DNA of 44,381 bases from the NCBI GenBank assembly GCA_002335425.1, contig DDCB01000005.1, positions 488 to 44,868 on the forward strand, given 5' to 3'. Below the pieces are notes generated by a model. That model was not told where the DNA came from. It ran no database searches and saw nothing but the letters and a program-made list of their open reading frames with translations. Numbering within the stretch: position 1 is the stretch's first letter; the number at the start of each line of letters is the position of its first letter. Source of the DNA: Chthonomonas sp. UBA2017. Lineage in GTDB: Bacteria > Armatimonadota > Fimbriimonadia > Fimbriimonadales > Fimbriimonadaceae. Position numbers and translations under genes: made by a program. Below, piece by piece: positions 42,884-44,381 of this stretch.

Positions 42884-43963
42884 TCAGTACGCTCCCAGGC
42901 GGGGGGTGAAGTCCGTCGTCGGCTTGACCCGTCGGCAATAGGCCGCCATGAGCCGGGCGCAATCTTCGACGTCGGTGATCGAGAGCAGTTCGCACGGGGT
43001 GTGCATGTATCGAAGGGCGACGCCGAGGATGCCGACCGCCATCCCGCCTTGATTCAGCTGCATCGCGTTGCCGTCGGTGCCAGTTCCTCCGGGGGCCACA
43101 TCGACCTGGTACGGGATTTGGTCTTCATCACCCGCGTCCGTCACCATCTTAAAGACCATCGGATTTGCGTTCGCGCCGCGCATGACGCTCGGGCCCTTAC
43201 CGACGTCGAGCGCCCCGTAGCGAGACTTGCTGACGCCTGGATAGTCCACCGCGTGATTCACATCGACCGCAAGACCCGATTGCGCGCCGATGCCATAGCT
43301 AGCAGTCCGGGCCCCTCGCAATCCAATCTCTTCTTGCACCGTTGCGACGGCATAGACGCCGACTCCGGGATCGAGTCCGCCGTCTTGCTTCAAGAGGCGC
43401 AGAGCTTCGGCGACGATGAACGAGCCCATCTTGTTGTCAAAGCCTCGGGCCGTCGCCCGGTCGCCCATCAGCATCTCGAATTCGTATTGGAACGTGACCA
43501 CGTCGCCCAGCCGGATGACCTTTTCGACTTCCTCGCGACTGCTTGCGCCGATGTCGATCCAGAGGTCCTTCAATTCGGGCTTCTTTTTGCGCTCTTCGTC
43601 TTCGAGCAGGTGGATCGCTTTGCGTCCAATGATGCCGGGTACGCGCTCTTTGCCATGCACCCAGACCCGCTGACCCACCGGAATCACGCTGTCATGTCCA
43701 CCGATCCCGCTGAAATAGAGGAATCCGTCATCGCTGATGTAGTGAATGATGAACCCAATCTCGTCCATGTGCCCGGCGAGCATGATCTTCATCTCGGCGT
43801 CGGGGTTGGCGACTGCCCAGACATTGCCGTGGATGTCGGTGTGAATCTTGTCGGCGAAGTCCTTCGTGTACTGGCGATAGACTTCGGCGGCCCGCTCTTC
43901 ATAACCAGACGGGGACGGCGTGTTGACGATGTTCTTGAAAAACTCCAGTGACTCTGCGCGCAT
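42884..43963 (-). CDS. M42 family aminopeptidase / FrvX-like
   Basis: A 359-residue dinuclear-metal peptidase of family M42 (TET aminopeptidase/endoglucanase group). It shows VNTPSPSGYEERAAEVYR, the metal ligands in LAGHMDEIG (H65, D67), RGFDNKMGSFIVAEALR, the catalytic Glu pair in VATVQEEIGLRGARTASYG, VDVNHAVDYPG and a C-terminal CRRVKPTTDF. Cytosolic; it trims peptides to amino acids in the family. ATG 43963 has TAGCAT six bases upstream, suggesting a leaderless transcript. Confidence 0.93.
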   Translation of the reverse strand: MRAESLEFFKNIVNTPSPSGYEERAAEVYRQYTKDFADKIHTDIHGNVWAVANPDAEMKIMLAGHMDEIGFIIHYISDDGFLYFSGIGGHDSVIPVGQRVWVHGKERVPGIIGRKAIHLLEDEERKKKPELKDLWIDIGASSREEVEKVIRLGDVVTFQYEFEMLMGDRATARGFDNKMGSFIVAEALRLLKQDGGLDPGVGVYAVATVQEEIGLRGARTASYGIGAQSGLAVDVNHAVDYPGVSKSRYGALDVGKGPSVMRGANANPMVFKMVTDAGDEDQIPYQVDVAPGGTGTDGNAMQLNQGGMAVGILGVALRYMHTPCELLSITDVEDCARLMAAYCRRVKPTTDFTPRLGAY

Positions 43964-43969
43964 CCCCGG

Positions 43970-43975
43970 ATGCTA
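43970..43975 (-). promoter_or_regulatory. putative leaderless -10 box for the M42 peptidase
   Basis: The minus strand reads TAGCAT, then six bases, then ATG 43963. No -35 box and no ribosome binding site are seen. Confidence 0.45.
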
Positions 43976-44057
43976 CCTGCTGCCGGTCCGGACGCATGGG
44001 CTGAAAGCCCGATGGATTCAGGTGCCGTCGTCCTGACGAGGTTGGATAGCTCGGGGG

Positions 44058-44080
44058 TTCGGGAGTTCGGGAGTTCGGGG
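44058..44080. repeat. short TTCGGGAG octamer tract
   Basis: Two perfect TTCGGGAG units (44058-44065 and 44066-44073) and one partial unit TTCGGGG. Same motif as the longer tract at 44181-44236. The intervening sequence carries GGCC hairpin elements. Confidence 0.85.
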
Positions 44081-44081
44081 A

Positions 44082-44137
44082 GGCCTGAAGGGCCGACATC
44101 CCATAGCGAAGGCCGTGAGGCCTGGAACCGAGCCGCC
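44082..44137. repeat. GGCC double-hairpin repeat element, copy one
   Basis: Two small hairpins in tandem: GGCCT-GAA-GGGCC (44082-44094, one T-G pair) and GGCC-GTGA-GGCC (44111-44122), separated by GACATCCCATAGCGAA. Positions 44105-44137 recur exactly at 44269-44301, and a partial copy of the first hairpin, with GACATC after it, occurs at 44150-44168. From memory, this layout resembles dispersed palindromes common in planctomycete- and armatimonad-like genomes. Confidence 0.75.
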
Positions 44138-44149
44138 CTAAATCTATCA

Positions 44150-44162
44150 GGCCTGTAGGGCC
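44150..44162. repeat. partial GGCC hairpin, repeat copy two
   Basis: GGCCT-GTA-GGGCC, followed by GACATC as in copy one. It lacks the second hairpin and lies just before the long octamer tract. Confidence 0.7.
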
Positions 44163-44180
44163 GACATCAAGTGACCCCGA

Positions 44181-44236
44181 TTCGGGAGTTCGGGAGTTCG
44201 GGAGTTCGGGAGTTCGGGAGTTCGGGAGTTCGGGAG
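44181..44236. repeat. seven-unit TTCGGGAG tandem octamer array
   Basis: Seven exact TTCGGGAG units in a row, followed by degenerate units to about 44256. An eight-base unit cannot hold a reading frame unless copies come in threes; the repeating peptides predicted from either strand are by-products. Such arrays vary in copy number by slippage. No adjacent gene would be phase-varied, because the nearest gene, the M42 peptidase, starts about 220 bases away. Confidence 0.92.
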
Positions 44237-44268
44237 GTTCAGGAGTTCGGGTTCAGAGGTTGGCCCAC

Positions 44269-44301
44269 AGCGAAGGCCGTGAGGCCTGGAACCGAGCCGC
44301 C
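44269..44301. repeat. GGCC repeat element, exact 33-base second copy
   Basis: Identical over 33 bases to 44105-44137, 164 bases apart. A more degenerate relative, with AGGTCGTGAGGCTT, follows at about 44309-44325. The remainder of the window to 44381 is GC-rich and shows no gene start. Confidence 0.85.
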
Positions 44302-44381
44302 TTACAGCAAAGGTCGTGAGGCTTCTCATCCGCCGCCGCGGGCAGAGCCGTGAGCGTGACGAAGGAGCGCGACCGGCGAGG

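Noticed and set aside
42743..43951. Long plus-strand open frame opposite the M42 peptidase
   Set aside because: Antisense shadow of a clear metallopeptidase; low-complexity His/Asp/Arg-rich translation.
44171..44353. Repetitive peptide frames in the octamer array
   Set aside because: They arise from 24-base periodicity of three octamers and have no start context or conservation expected of a gene.

Overview
The window is a dense stretch of bacterial chromosome of roughly 60% GC, carrying mostly core housekeeping genes with a few accessory genes between them. Together these features suggest an armatimonad (Armatimonadota, Fimbriimonadia-like), although nothing in the window is a decisive phylogenetic marker: a PEP-CTERM secreted protein, a futalosine-pathway enzyme (MqnD), a split CarB, octamer TTCGGGAG tandem repeats, GGCC-hairpin dispersed repeats, and several start codons placed 6-7 bases after a TANNNT box. 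Nothing looks like a phage, an insertion sequence or a CRISPR array.

Layout. 1-1451 is a hairpin-repeat cluster followed by about 1.2 kb with no convincing gene. 1452-3464 holds a PEP-CTERM protein with a strong terminator and a convergent O-acetylhomoserine sulfhydrylase. 3709-7156 holds pgk, a NodB-like polysaccharide deacetylase relative, a divergent DprA-like protein and a purine/MTA-type phosphorylase. 7225-10077 holds tRNA-Ile(CAU) and an NtrB/NtrC-like two-component pair whose sigma54 activator lacks the usual DNA-binding domain. 10126-17040 holds folB, hslU, a small TPR-like protein, thrS, an unknown secreted protein, mqnD and an FkbM methyltransferase. 17158-20329 is the rpsB-tsf-pyrH-frr operon with a structured leader and an intrinsic terminator. 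20344-29742 holds a cystathionine enzyme, tsaD, aspS, the N-terminal half of carB, rpmE, a secreted alpha/beta hydrolase, a cyanophycinase-like peptidase and the C-terminal half of carB. 29816-36133 holds trpE, lemA, a lipoprotein, purL and a TPR protein. 36141-41560 holds ornithine aminotransferase and a minus-strand run pdhA-pdhB-kynA-kynU. 41829-43963 holds a BMP-family lipoprotein and an M42 peptidase. 43964-44381 is a repeat cluster.

How the genes work together. Four blocks are functionally coherent: translation (rpsB, tsf, frr, aspS, thrS, tsaD, rpmE, tRNA-Ile2), nucleotide synthesis (two carB halves, pyrH, purL, phosphorylase), tryptophan/kynurenine metabolism (trpE, kynA, kynU) and sulfur amino acids (metY plus a cystathionine gamma-synthase/lyase). 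Many neighbours overlap by the four bases ATGA or GTGA, and convergent genes often overlap at their stops, so the genome is compact.

No clearly new multi-gene system is evident. The most interesting signals are the recurrent leaderless-type promoter arrangement, the rearranged split carB, the two divergent start pairs built on CATG palindromes between a lipoprotein gene and purL, the sigma54 activator without a DNA-binding domain, the eroded DprA-like protein and the structured rpsB leader.
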